A stretch of DNA of 64,000 nt from the NCBI RefSeq assembly GCF_000283655.1, contig NC_016622.1, forward strand, positions 1,624,501-1,688,500, in the 5' to 3' direction. Below the pieces are notes generated by a model, which was not told the origin of the DNA, made no database searches, and saw only the letters and a program-made list of their open reading frames with translations. Position 1 is the stretch's first letter, and each line of letters begins with the position of its first letter. The stretch is from Azospirillum lipoferum 4B (GTDB taxonomy: Bacteria; Pseudomonadota; Alphaproteobacteria; Azospirillales; Azospirillaceae). Shown here in pieces: positions 20,434 to 28,509 of this stretch. Position numbers and translations under genes: made by a program.

Positions 20434-21216
20434 ATGATCCGCCACCTCGCCACCCGCCGCCTGCCCGCCCTGATCCTCGGCGCCGCCCTGCTGACCGCCC
20501 CGGTCGCCGCGCCGGCCGCCACGGCTCCGGGCGCGGGTGCGGCGGCAACCGGTACGACGGCGCCGGTTCCGGACGTCGTCTATGGCATGCCGCATGTGGA
20601 GGCGGTGCTGTCGGACGCGCTGTCGCGGATCGTCACCGTCGGCCGGCTCCAGATGGAGCTGGACAGCCGCGCGGTCGAGCTGCGGGCGCCCCAGGGCGCC
20701 GGCGGTCTGGCGGTGGAGAATCTCTATTACAGCCCGGTCCAGGGCCGCTTCGCCGCGGAGATCGTGGCAACGGGCAGCCAGGTCCGCCTGCCGGTGTCGG
20801 GCCGCGCCTTCGGCGTGGTGCAGATCCCGGTGCTGTCGCGCCGCGTCATCCCCGGCGACATCATCGGCCCGGGCGACATCGACTGGCTGGACGTGCGCGC
20901 CGACCAGACCACCAGCGACACCGCCGCCACCGACGCGCAGCTGATCGGCATGACGCCCAGGCGCGGCGTGTCCACCAACCAGCCCGTCCGCCTGCGCGAC
21001 CTGCAATCGCCGCGCATGGTCGACAAGGGATCCCTGGTGACCATCACCCTGTCGACGCCGTCCATGACGCTGACCACCCAGGGCAAGGCCCTGCAGGACG
21101 GCGGCAGGGGCGAGGTCATCCGCGTCGTGAACACCCAATCCAACCGCATCGTCGAAGCGACGGTCGCGGGCCCCAACGTCGTCGCCGTGGCAAAGCCCGG
21201 CACCATCGCGCAGTGA
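20434..21216 (+). CDS. flgA: Flagellar P-ring assembly chaperone FlgA
   Basis: Periplasmic chaperone that assists assembly of the P ring from FlgI. The 260-residue protein has a Sec signal peptide ending near APAAT (about residue 29), a variable N-terminal part and a SAF-type C-terminal domain with the conserved RRVIPGDIIGPGDID and GMTPRRGVSTNQPVRLRDLQ segments. It sits between flgG and flgH, as usual in this class. flgI, its client, is not in the window. Confidence 0.92.
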   Translation: MIRHLATRRLPALILGAALLTAPVAAPAATAPGAGAAATGTTAPVPDVVYGMPHVEAVLSDALSRIVTVGRLQMELDSRAVELRAPQGAGGLAVENLYYSPVQGRFAAEIVATGSQVRLPVSGRAFGVVQIPVLSRRVIPGDIIGPGDIDWLDVRADQTTSDTAATDAQLIGMTPRRGVSTNQPVRLRDLQSPRMVDKGSLVTITLSTPSMTLTTQGKALQDGGRGEVIRVVNTQSNRIVEATVAGPNVVAVAKPGTIAQ

Positions 21217-21229
21217 GGAGAAAGCTCCA

Positions 21230-21994
21230 ATGTCCGCCACCAAGACCGCCCGTCTGATCCGCTTCGCGATGATCGCCGCCGCCGCCACCTCGCTGACCGC
21301 CTGCGGCGCCGCCTCGCGCATCGCCGACATCGGCAAGGCGCCGGAACTGTCGACCATCCAGGACCCGCAGGCCAAGGCCGGCTATCAGCCGATCAGCCTG
21401 CCGATGCCGACCCCGCTGCCGACGGAGCGCAACCCGAACTCGCTGTGGCGGAACGGCTCGAAGGCCTTCTTCAAGGACCAGCGCGCCAACAAGGTGGGCG
21501 ACATCCTGACCATCAACATCTCGATCTCCGACCAGGCCAAGCTGTCGAACGAGAGCAAGCGGTCGCGCGCCAACACCGAAGCGGCCGGAATGCCGAACCT
21601 GTTCGGCCTGGAGGGCGACACGCTGAGCCGCGTGCTGCCGTCGGGCGCCTCGGCGTCGAACCTCGTGAACCTGAACAGTTCCACCAACAATGACGGCAAG
21701 GGGTCGGTCGACCGCAACGAGCAGATCGAACTGAAGGTGGCGGCGCTGGTGACCCAGACCTTGCCCAACGGCAATCTCGTCATCCAGGGCCGTCAGGAGG
21801 TCCGCGTCAATTACGAGCTGCGCGACCTGCAGATCCACGGCGTGATCCGCCCCGAGGACATCACCGCCCAGAACACCATCAGCTACGAAAAGATCGCCGA
21901 GGCCCGCATCTCCTACGGCGGCCGCGGCCAGATCACCGACGTCCAGCAGCCGCGCTATGGCCAGCAGCTGTACGACATCATCATGCCGTTCTGA
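21230..21994 (+). CDS. flgH: Flagellar L-ring lipoprotein FlgH
   Basis: Outer-membrane ring of the basal body. The 254-residue protein has a lipoprotein signal with LTAC and lipidated Cys25, the typical SLWRNGSKAFFKDQRANKVGDILTI segment and a beta-rich C-terminus ending in QQLYDIIMPF. AGGAG lies seven bases upstream of the ATG. It is the last flagellar gene before the prophage; the operon ends with a hairpin and then the left attachment region. Confidence 0.95.
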   Translation: MSATKTARLIRFAMIAAAATSLTACGAASRIADIGKAPELSTIQDPQAKAGYQPISLPMPTPLPTERNPNSLWRNGSKAFFKDQRANKVGDILTINISISDQAKLSNESKRSRANTEAAGMPNLFGLEGDTLSRVLPSGASASNLVNLNSSTNNDGKGSVDRNEQIELKVAALVTQTLPNGNLVIQGRQEVRVNYELRDLQIHGVIRPEDITAQNTISYEKIAEARISYGGRGQITDVQQPRYGQQLYDIIMPF

Positions 21995-22037
21995 GGACGT
22001 TTCGCGAACTGAGCGACGGAAATCGCAGAAGAAACAA

Positions 22038-22067
22038 GGCCATAGCGGGAGAAATCCCCCTATGGCC
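22038..22067 (+). terminator. Hairpin downstream of flgH
   Basis: GGCCATAG and CTATGGCC form a perfect 8-bp stem, extended by GGG/CCC across one mismatch, 44 bases after the flgH stop. There is no T-run, so termination may be partial. It lies directly beside the proposed attachment site. Confidence 0.55.
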
Positions 22068-22145
22068 GTGTTGCATGCCGTTTCATGACGAAACCCAGCA
22101 AATCCGCCGTTTTCCGATCATTCCCGAAAACTCCATGCAACACGG
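22066..22145. repeat. 12-bp inverted repeat at the left phage junction
   Basis: CCGTGTTGCATG (22066-22077) is perfectly repeated in inverted orientation as CATGCAACACGG (22134-22145). The second arm overlaps the proposed attL core. Such arms could bind the integrase. Confidence 0.5.
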
Positions 22146-22155
22146 ACGCAACACG
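22136..22155 (+). repeat. Proposed left attachment site (attL)
   Basis: TGCAACACGGACGCAACACG matches the sequence just after the integrase gene at 18 of 20 positions and contains GCAACACG twice. Phage genes begin at once to its right and host flagellar genes end to its left. The imperfect match leaves open that the true crossover core is elsewhere nearby. Confidence 0.45.
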
Positions 22156-22186
22156 GGCCGGCCGATTGTTCGCGCCCTGTTCCCGT

Positions 22187-22233
22187 GGGAAATTGCTGCC
22201 GCCCGGTGGGTTGTGCCGGGCCGATGTTGCCGG
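22187..22233 (+). repeat. 47-nt element with hairpin, left copy
   Basis: Matches 61811-61857 at 41 of 47 positions in the same orientation. It contains GCCCGG/CCGGGC that can pair around a nine-base loop. In one frame both copies read LPPGG-CR-DVAG, but no ORF with a ribosome site includes it. Probably a dispersed host repeat or an att-linked element. Confidence 0.5.
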
Positions 22234-22384
22234 GGCGCATTGTCGACATGGATCAGGCCGGCGGCACAGCAAGCCGGCCCTGTACCGCTTCTGTCGGCTC
22301 GGCTATCCCGCCAACACGCCCGGCCGGATCACGATCATTAACCGCGCTGGGCTGGCGCGCGAGTGGGGGGCTGAGTTCAGGCGC

Positions 22385-22415
22385 AAGAAAGCCCGCCGGC
22401 CGGGTGGCGGCGGGC
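22385..22415 (-). terminator. Terminator of the leftmost phage operon
   Basis: Stem GCCCGCCG/CGGCGGGC followed, in the leftward direction, by TTTCTT. It lies 22 bases after the stop of the last leftward gene and is built like the other prophage terminators. Confidence 0.65.
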
Positions 22416-22436
22416 CATGGTGGGGTATGGATAGCT

Positions 22437-22820
22437 TTAGGCCTTCAGCAGAGCGATGATCAGGCCGGCGACCGCAACGATACCCGCATTTATCGCCAGC
22501 ATGGTCCCGCCTATCGACCACAGCGTAGGGACCTGCCGAAGCTGGCCCTCGATGCCAGTCAAGCGCCCTTTCATCTCCGCGAGATCCTCCCGAACCTTCG
22601 GCATGCCGTCAGCGATCTGCTTGATTGATGGCACGAGCTCGCGAAGGGCCTTGTCGATGCCCTGAACCGTCTCTTCGAGCTTTGCAACGCGCTGTTCCAT
22701 ACCAGGATCATGGGGGCCACCCCCGCCGCCGTCAAGCGGGAGGGCGTCCAACCCGCGCGCCCTGCGGCGCCCTTCGGTCTCCGCCATCCGGCGCTCCCAC
22801 CTTTCAAGTGGTTGCGTCAT
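22437..22820 (-). CDS. Small phage membrane protein with coiled coil
   Basis: 127-residue protein of unknown function. A charged N-terminus (QPLERWERRMAETEGRRR) is followed by a coiled coil of heptads (about 42-95; VAKLEETVQGIDKALRELV) and a C-terminal membrane helix (about 103-125, ending LIIALLKA). This layout resembles small phage tail-anchored proteins. The ATG is preceded by GGGGG; it overlaps the upstream gene by 17 bases. It is the last gene before the left phage end. Confidence 0.6.
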   Translation of the reverse strand: MTQPLERWERRMAETEGRRRARGLDALPLDGGGGGPHDPGMEQRVAKLEETVQGIDKALRELVPSIKQIADGMPKVREDLAEMKGRLTGIEGQLRQVPTLWSIGGTMLAINAGIVAVAGLIIALLKA

Positions 22821-23088
22821 TTTTTCCCCCAATAGCTCTCGCGATTTTCTCAATATTCCCGACTACATTGTAAGCGCGCTCAACCTCATCCCTGTCTGCT
22901 TCTATCAGTTTTTCTATTCTGCCCATGAATTCCACTAAGCCTTTATCTGTCTCTTTCTCTTTAGCCAGCATCAACATGAATTCCGCGAACATCGTAAGCG
23001 CATCAATCTTGTTGATACTTCTCTCGGCAAGTGCACTGAGCGCAAGTACCGCCTCAGACAACAACTTTTCTTTTTCCATATCTGCCAT
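22804..23088 (-). CDS. Hypothetical helical phage protein
   Basis: 94-residue, highly charged, all-helical protein (for example EKLLSEAVLALSALAERSIN) without a recognised domain or signal. The MADMEKEK start is preferred because AAGAAG lies eight bases upstream; a start six codons earlier is possible. The gene is visibly AT-richer than the chromosome around it, suggesting separate acquisition. Confidence 0.5.
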   Translation of the reverse strand: MADMEKEKLLSEAVLALSALAERSINKIDALTMFAEFMLMLAKEKETDKGLVEFMGRIEKLIEADRDEVERAYNVVGNIEKIARAIGGKNDATT

Positions 23089-23150
23089 AATAGGCTTCTT
23101 TCGCATATTGACCCGGTGGATGATGGTAGGCCCTGCTTGCCGTATTCTCC

Positions 23151-23369
23151 TTACCCGTCCCCCAGCCTGTTCATCACCCGCTCCAGCACGTCGGCAATCG
23201 TGCCTACCGTCTCCGGCGGCGCACCCGGCCGCTCGGAAGCAAGCCGCGTCCTCCCGCCCATTGCCTGACGCAGCGCTCCGGCCGGATCGTCAGCCATCAT
23301 CACGCGCTCCAGGATCAGCTGCTCGACCAGCAGTTCGAGCGCGGCCACGCGGGCGGGGAGGTTGGTCAT
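23151..23369 (-). CDS. Hypothetical small phage protein
   Basis: 72-residue protein starting MTNLPARVAALELLVEQL, with an N-terminal amphipathic helix that may form a coiled coil and a C-terminal helix (TIADVLERVMNRLGDG). No known domain. It lies between the lipoprotein gene and the two small genes at the phage end, on the same strand. Confidence 0.5.
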   Translation of the reverse strand: MTNLPARVAALELLVEQLILERVMMADDPAGALRQAMGGRTRLASERPGAPPETVGTIADVLERVMNRLGDG

Positions 23370-23392
23370 GGGGAGGTTGCCCGCCGCGAGGG

Positions 23393-24403
23393 TCAGCGTT
23401 TGAATGGTACGGAGCCCATCACCTGCTTGGAGCCGGCATCGTAGACGATGGCGCACTCCGGGGTAAATTTCAGGGCCTCAACCTTCGTGGCCGATTCGAT
23501 TGGGAGGCTGATGGTCGCCCCCTGATAAGCCTCCCCGGTAACAACGAATGGCGGCAAAAGGCGACCGGCCATCATCACGTACATGCTGTTCTTGGCAACC
23601 ATTGCATCTCGCGGGGCCATGGCCTTCGTTATCGCTGAAAATTCAGATGGCCAACCGCTCAGGGCCTTGCCGGGAACGAGGACGCCAGTATCCATCGTGG
23701 CAATCTTGATCACGTTCTTCTTCACGCCGAACGCATTGGAACCGACATAGGTTGAGGAGCCGACGCGCTTTGAAGAAGTCGGGATATACCCCTCTGCCCC
23801 GAGCGCCCACTTCGAAGGCAACAGCCCTATATACCGGGAGACGGTTGAGCCGATTGTGATCTGCCCCTTGTCAGCATCGTACGACATGCTGCTGGGCCGG
23901 AGCGGGAAGGCGAGGATAACGCGCTCCTGATCGGTTGTTGCTCTTGCCTTTGCGGCGATCTTCTCCAGGGCGGGCGTGAATTTCCCCTCATACTCGGCCG
24001 TCGTTTCGAACTCACCTTTCTTCCGTGCGAGCGGCCGCAGGGCTGCCAACAGGTCGTCGACCTTCATCGCCTTCGCCGGCCCCAGAGCCGCTGCCTCCTC
24101 ACAAGACAAGCCGCGCTGAGGTTGAGCGGCTGTTGGCGTGGCCAATGGCGGAATTGCCGCCGACGTAGTCGCAATCGAAGAGTCAGCAGCCCCTTGCGGT
24201 ACCGGCGTATCGCCTTTGGAGCAGTTGGCGCCATGGACCGTATAGATGATTCCTGTTAGGCCAGAACGGCATGTTGCAGCCCCACCGACATTGGAAGCGG
24301 CTGCTCCTGAATAGAATGCCTGGTTCGCTGCACCACGCGGCGATTGGCAAGCGCTCAGCGCCACTGCCGTTAGGCCCAATCCAACCGTCCAGGCACACTG
24401 CAT
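23393..24403 (-). CDS. Prophage-encoded lipoprotein of unknown function
   Basis: 336-residue protein with a lipoprotein signal and LSAC lipobox (Cys19). The mature part has a threonine/alanine/proline-rich linker to about residue 95, then a soluble domain with a helical start (CEEAAALGPAKAMKVDDLLAALRPLARKKGEFETTAEYEGKF is the region 100-142) and a beta-rich remainder. The FETTAEYEGK pattern recalls small host proteins in which a peptide-like YEKR/YEAK motif begins a beta-sandwich, but no family can be named. As a non-structural prophage gene it is a candidate lysogenic-conversion or superinfection-exclusion factor. Confidence 0.6.
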   Translation of the reverse strand: MQCAWTVGLGLTAVALSACQSPRGAANQAFYSGAAASNVGGAATCRSGLTGIIYTVHGANCSKGDTPVPQGAADSSIATTSAAIPPLATPTAAQPQRGLSCEEAAALGPAKAMKVDDLLAALRPLARKKGEFETTAEYEGKFTPALEKIAAKARATTDQERVILAFPLRPSSMSYDADKGQITIGSTVSRYIGLLPSKWALGAEGYIPTSSKRVGSSTYVGSNAFGVKKNVIKIATMDTGVLVPGKALSGWPSEFSAITKAMAPRDAMVAKNSMYVMMAGRLLPPFVVTGEAYQGATISLPIESATKVEALKFTPECAIVYDAGSKQVMGSVPFKR

Positions 24404-24557
24404 CCCCGCCCCCTATCCCATGGCGAGAGCCGGAGCGGCTCAGCGCAACCAACATTATGAAGGGGCAATAGCCGGGAGTCGATATCGGGAAGAAACTGTG
24501 GCGAAAGAGCGCGGGCTGGACCGGAAGTGAGCTTGGTGCGTTCATTCTCCACCACGC

Positions 24558-25217
24558 TCATTCGGACGAGGCTCCGGCGGACGGGACAACTTGGCGAAGG
24601 CGCACACCAGGCGCGCCGTGATTCAGAAGCTCCAGGCCTGCATCCATCAGCGCGCGTTCAACCTTCCGCAGCGTCTCCGCATTTGCCTTGATCGGACCGT
24701 CACCTGCCTCCATTCGCCGGATGGTGTTGATCGCAACTCCAGCCGCATCGGCAAGCTGCTGTTGCTCCCATCCGATCAATGCGCGCGCCGCCTTCATCTG
24801 GCGGCTTAACGTGAGCGACATTCCTGTCCGCTGATGCTCTGACCTAAGCGAAAGTATTTCGGGTGCTGGCTTAGCAATGAACCTGGAATGCGCGCGCTTC
24901 GGTGCTGCATTCGCTATCAGTTGCTCTACCAGCGACTTCTTCGTAATGGCACGAGCAACAAGGATACCAAGATAGGTCTCTGGCAAGAGAAGAGCGCGTT
25001 TCTTTCCATTACACGCCGCACATGCCAATGTCAGATTTACCAGATCATTTTCACCACCAGCAGAAACCGGGATTATGTGATCGACGTGATTTGAATTTTC
25101 ATCTCCACAATACTGACATTTCCCGGCATATGCTTTGATAATGGCATTCCTTACAATTGAAGGAATGGGCTGACGCGGCCCAAACTCGATTCGGTTCGCG
25201 TTGTCCTCTCCGTCCAT
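24558..25217 (-). CDS. HNH endonuclease fused to XRE-type HTH
   Basis: 219-residue two-domain protein. Residues 30-75 form a McrA-like HNH site: Cys34/Cys37, HVDH at 44-47, Asn61, Cys66/Cys69 and Asn70. Residues about 138-210 are a Cro/C1-type helix-turn-helix (MKAARALIGWEQQQLADAAG...NTIRRMEAG) ending in HGAPGVRLRQV. That HTH is clearly related to the separate 76-residue regulator encoded just upstream. The start follows the upstream stop by four bases with GGGGTGAG ahead of the ATG. The HNH part could be a functional nuclease in a regulator, or an HNH insertion into a duplicated repressor gene. An internal Met133 could yield the HTH alone. Confidence 0.75.
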   Translation of the reverse strand: MDGEDNANRIEFGPRQPIPSIVRNAIIKAYAGKCQYCGDENSNHVDHIIPVSAGGENDLVNLTLACAACNGKKRALLLPETYLGILVARAITKKSLVEQLIANAAPKRAHSRFIAKPAPEILSLRSEHQRTGMSLTLSRQMKAARALIGWEQQQLADAAGVAINTIRRMEAGDGPIKANAETLRKVERALMDAGLELLNHGAPGVRLRQVVPSAGASSE

Positions 25218-25221
25218 GGGC

Positions 25222-25452
25222 TCACCCCTTGATCTTACGCAAGCGAACCCCCGGCTCACCACCGTTGAAAAACTCAATGCCCACCGCCTCCAGCGCCTGC
25301 TGAATGGAGTTCATGGTGCTGACCCGAGGATCGGTTGCACCACGCTCTATGTTGGCAAGGGCGGTTTCGGAGATGCCGGCGGCGGCAGCCAGATCGGATT
25401 GCTTCCAATCGAGAAGCACGCGGGCGGCTTTGATATGTTTCGGCGTTATCAT
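25222..25452 (-). CDS. XRE-family transcriptional regulator
   Basis: 76-residue Cro/C1-type HTH protein (KAARVLLDWKQSDLAAAAGISETALANIERGATDP) with the same C-terminal tail type (FFNGGEPGVRLRKI) as the HTH half of its downstream neighbour. Transcribed divergently from the excisionase-like gene across a region with two near-identical palindromes, so it is probably an autoregulating phage repressor or Cro-like protein. Confidence 0.82.
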   Translation of the reverse strand: MITPKHIKAARVLLDWKQSDLAAAAGISETALANIERGATDPRVSTMNSIQQALEAVGIEFFNGGEPGVRLRKIKG

Positions 25453-25492
25453 AGGGGCATCCTAGCGCATACGGCCCCCAGGCACAACGGCG

Positions 25493-25509
25493 GTGAAGTT
25501 TATCTTCAC
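25493..25509. promoter_or_regulatory. Palindromic operator 1
   Basis: GTGAAGTTTATCTTCAC has perfect 6-bp arms. It lies 41 bases upstream of the XRE gene start in the divergent control region. The same symmetry occurs 39 bases away, so both are likely bound by the XRE protein(s). Confidence 0.7.
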
Positions 25510-25531
25510 TTCCCGCTTGACCGCCTCGAAA

Positions 25532-25548
25532 ATGAAGTTTAACTTCAC
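25532..25548. promoter_or_regulatory. Palindromic operator 2
   Basis: TGAAGTTTAACTTCA (25533-25547) is a perfect 15-bp palindrome, sharing the TGAAGTTTA half with operator 1. It lies 40 bases before the GTG of the excisionase-like gene. Confidence 0.7.
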
Positions 25549-25587
25549 TTTCGGAAAGTCCATCAACTCTTATGAAAGGAGCATCTC

Positions 25588-25830
25588 GTGAAAGCCCGAG
25601 TCGTACCGGCCGCGCAACTTGCTCCACCCACCCTCGCCGACGACATCCTGCAAGGTGCCGACAGCATCGCGAAGTTCATGGGCGTCACGCGTCGGCAGGC
25701 TTACCATTTCGTCGCCGATGGCCGCATCCCGACCTTCAGGATCGGCGCCATCATCTGCGCGCGGAAGTCCACCATCCTGAATTGGATCGCCGATCAAGAG
25801 CGTCACGCCACCAGTTCCGCCATCGGCTGA
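25588..25830 (+). CDS. Excisionase/AlpA-like HTH protein, copy 1
   Basis: 80-residue DNA-binding protein with a MerR/excisionase-like winged HTH (ADSIAKFMGVTRRQAYHFVADG, then RIPTFRIG). It starts with GTG, seven bases after AAAGGAG. The core is almost identical to the protein encoded at 56878-57168 on the other strand, and the DNA is about 91 percent identical there with a 44-base exact run. It may control integration/excision or early transcription; divergent from the XRE regulator across shared operators. Confidence 0.75.
   Translation: MKARVVPAAQLAPPTLADDILQGADSIAKFMGVTRRQAYHFVADGRIPTFRIGAIICARKSTILNWIADQERHATSSAIG
25657..25700 (+). repeat. 44-bp exact inverted repeat, left copy
   Basis: Identical on the opposite strand to 57008-57051, within the paralogous HTH genes. 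The two copies could support inversion of about 31 kb by homologous recombination. Confidence 0.85.
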
Positions 25831-25922
25831 CCGCCGCCTGACGCTGCCCACACCAATGACCAGCCACCACGCAACGCGCCGTCCGGCGTGAACGCCCCTG
25901 CCTTGCCTGGAGGATCCAGCCC

Positions 25923-26768
25923 ATGAGCCGCCTCGCCCTGATCGCCACCGCCGCGGCCGTCGCCGCCACCATCGCCGCCGGCGCCGCCTCCTTCGCCAAC
26001 CAGCAGCCGGAGCCTGAGCCGGTGCTGCGGATCGCCACCGAGGGCGCCTTCGCCCCGTGGAACGCTACCACCGCCGACGGTAAGCTTGTTGGCTTCGAGG
26101 TTGACCTTGCGCAAGACCTCTGCCGCCGGATGCGGGTCCGCTGCGCCATCGTCGCCGAGGACTGGACCGGCATCCTGCCCGGCCTGCAGCAGGGCCGGTA
26201 TGACGCTGTCATGGCGGGTGTCACGGCCACCGCCGAACGCGCCGCCGTGGTCGACTTCAGCGCCGCCTATGCCGCCGACCCCGCCGTGTTCGCGGTGCGG
26301 CCGGGCTCCGAGCTGGCCGGCGCGCTGCCTGACGTGGCGCACGCAGACCTCTCCGCCCCGGCCGGTCAGCGCATCGTCGGCAGCGCCGCGCGCGTCCTGG
26401 ACGGGAAGGTGATCGCCGTGCAGGCCTCGACCATCCACGCCCACATGCTCGAGACGCTGTTCCCCCGCGCCCGGGTGCGCTTCTACGAGACGGTGGATGC
26501 TGCCGCCCTGGACCTCGCCGCCGGCCGCGTCGACGCGATGCTGACCGCCCTGACATCCATCGAGGCCCTGCGCGCCGCCGGCGGGAACCTGATCCCGGCC
26601 GGCCCCGCCTTCAGCGGCGGTGCGTTGGGCGGTGGCGTGGCTGTCGCCGTCCGCAAGGGCGACCAGCTGTCCGCCCACTTCACCCAGGCCATCGCCAGCG
26701 CCGCCGAGGACGGCACCACCGCGCGCCTGTCCGGCCGCTGGTTCGGCGCCGACCTGTCGGCAAAATAG
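25923..26768 (+). CDS. Amino-acid-type periplasmic solute-binding protein
   Basis: 281-residue family 3 solute-binding protein. A signal peptide (to about residue 25) precedes the mature protein, which begins RIATEGAFAPWNATTADGKL, followed by GFEVDLAQDLCRRM, the DWTGILPGLQQGRYDAVMAG strand-helix and a second lobe. These are the ligand-binding features of ABC-type polar amino acid receptors. GGAGG precedes the ATG. No permease or ATPase gene is adjacent, so it is an orphan carried by the prophage; it could feed a host transporter or serve in sensing. Confidence 0.85.
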   Translation: MSRLALIATAAAVAATIAAGAASFANQQPEPEPVLRIATEGAFAPWNATTADGKLVGFEVDLAQDLCRRMRVRCAIVAEDWTGILPGLQQGRYDAVMAGVTATAERAAVVDFSAAYAADPAVFAVRPGSELAGALPDVAHADLSAPAGQRIVGSAARVLDGKVIAVQASTIHAHMLETLFPRARVRFYETVDAAALDLAAGRVDAMLTALTSIEALRAAGGNLIPAGPAFSGGALGGGVAVAVRKGDQLSAHFTQAIASAAEDGTTARLSGRWFGADLSAK

Positions 26769-26994
26769 GTGCCATCCGCCAATCCCCCACTCTTCGATGG
26801 AATGCCCGAGTGCGAGCGACAATCCATCAGGCGTTGGACAAGCTCTCAACTGGCATTGAGGAGAAATCCTTTCAGTAAACGTACTATTTAGGAACTCAAC
26901 GCACCTCTGTGTTCAGCGGTTTTATTGGGAACGCGCACCGGCTCTCACACCCCGGTCGTCGACTTTCCTGCATCGCTCAATCATGGAGGCAGCT

Positions 26995-28509
26995 ATGCCC
27001 GACACCCATCTCGTCATGCCCCGCACCCTGTCGGCTCCCTACGCCGAGTTGCTGGAGGCAGAAACGCCCCAAACTATGACGGCGAGCGATGCACCCCCGA
27101 ACGGCACGGCTGCAGCAGCAGTTGCGTTCGCGCGGCTCCTCGCGTCCGGAGATCACGCAATGCAGCCGGAAACCACCACCGATAAGCCTGCGGCCAATGC
27201 GCCAGCCAGAGATACCGCGCATCCCCCGCATAGTCTGCGCGCCATGCTGCTGGGCAGCAGCACCCTTCCGGCACTCGGCATGACGATTGCCGAGGCCAGC
27301 CAGAAGACTGCGGAGCTGCTGGCGGAGAACGACGGACCCGCCCCGCTGAACGACGAGCAGGCCGACGCCCTCGCCGCCCGGTGGAGCGCGTTGGAGAACG
27401 CCGTCATACGCGCCGCGGCGGCGCTCTGCCGGGCCGTACGGCAGATGCTCAGTGTGACCAACGACGCCGAGGTGCTCGGGGTGTTCGTTCTGTCCCTCCG
27501 TCGCCACGCGCAGATGCTTGAGGCGAACATAAAGCGGTCTCAGTCGTTGATCGTCGGGCCTGACCTTTCCGTTCCTGAAGCTGGAGAAGAGGCGCCACAG
27601 GACACCCTTGCCAGCCTCTATGTACGGTGGGTCCAAGCGCGCGCTCGTTACCTTGATGAAGGGCTGTCCGAAGAAGACCACGAAGCCGCGGAAGCGGCTC
27701 TCGACGAACTCGAAGACCGGCTGGAACTGGAACCGGTGCAGCATCTTAGTGGCGCCATTGTAAAGCTGGGCTATTTTCTCAAGAGATCGAACGATCTGCT
27801 TGATGATGAGCTTCTGCCGAATATCGACGAGAGCAGCTCACGTCCATGGCCGCGCCTGCTTTTCCTGATCGAGGGCGGTGCCGACCAACTGCCCGCCAAT
27901 ATGCGGGAACCGTTCCGGGCGATGGTCACGGGGCTGCGGCAGCTGATGCAGCGGCATGTGAAGTTGGCGGAGGAGGCTGAACGAAGGGAGGAAGTCTATC
28001 AACTCCCCGAGGAGATTTCCCGAGCCATGCAGGCCGTATGCACGCGCAACAGGGCAGCGAGTGCGGATGAGGAGGTTCGGGCGCCTGATCTGGCACAGGG
28101 GCAGCGCGATGAAGCACTCAGGCGCTTCTGTGCGCTGAAGCCGGAACGGCGGGAAGCGTTCCTGTCGTTCATGCGCTTCTTGCCCGTTTCGTCCCATCTG
28201 CACAGCGCCATGCTGGACTTTGCTCGCGAGCATGGAATGACCTGGGAATACCGCCAATGGATGGAGGACCATCTCGCCGACATCCCGGCCGAACAAGGCG
28301 GTGCCAACGATCAGCACCAGGACGCCGACGCCTTCGCCGATACGGTCGCCGCCTTCGAGGCCGAGGCGCCCGCCACTCTGGCCCTGCCGCTGGAGCCGAC
28401 CGGCCGCATGGTCGACGCCGGGGCCAGCGCCGCCGGCATCACCCCGGAGCAGTTCCAGGCCGCCTATGCCGCCGCGGTGGAGGCCCTGAAGCTGGAGCGC
28501 GCGGCATGA
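26995..28509 (+). CDS. Large helical protein of unknown function (accessory gene 1)
   Basis: 504-residue protein with no recognised catalytic motif, no signal and no membrane segment. The first 90 residues are low-complexity; the rest is strongly helical and acidic. Residues about 208-260 (ASLYVRWVQARARYLDEGL ... GAIVKLGYF) resemble a module also present in the unknown early-operon protein encoded at 57168-57686. The start is fixed by GGAGG six bases upstream. The stop overlaps the next gene's ATG, so the two probably form a coupled pair. It lies in the accessory region between the solute-binding protein and the lysis genes. Confidence 0.65.
   Translation: MPDTHLVMPRTLSAPYAELLEAETPQTMTASDAPPNGTAAAAVAFARLLASGDHAMQPETTTDKPAANAPARDTAHPPHSLRAMLLGSSTLPALGMTIAEASQKTAELLAENDGPAPLNDEQADALAARWSALENAVIRAAAALCRAVRQMLSVTNDAEVLGVFVLSLRRHAQMLEANIKRSQSLIVGPDLSVPEAGEEAPQDTLASLYVRWVQARARYLDEGLSEEDHEAAEAALDELEDRLELEPVQHLSGAIVKLGYFLKRSNDLLDDELLPNIDESSSRPWPRLLFLIEGGADQLPANMREPFRAMVTGLRQLMQRHVKLAEEAERREEVYQLPEEISRAMQAVCTRNRAASADEEVRAPDLAQGQRDEALRRFCALKPERREAFLSFMRFLPVSSHLHSAMLDFAREHGMTWEYRQWMEDHLADIPAEQGGANDQHQDADAFADTVAAFEAEAPATLALPLEPTGRMVDAGASAAGITPEQFQAAYAAAVEALKLERAA

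Noticed and set aside
22085-22459. Short frame at the left phage end reading LPPGG-CR-DVAG
   Set aside because: No ribosome site and overlaps the terminator hairpin; the similarity to the right-hand copy is better explained by a repeat element, since several changes are non-synonymous.
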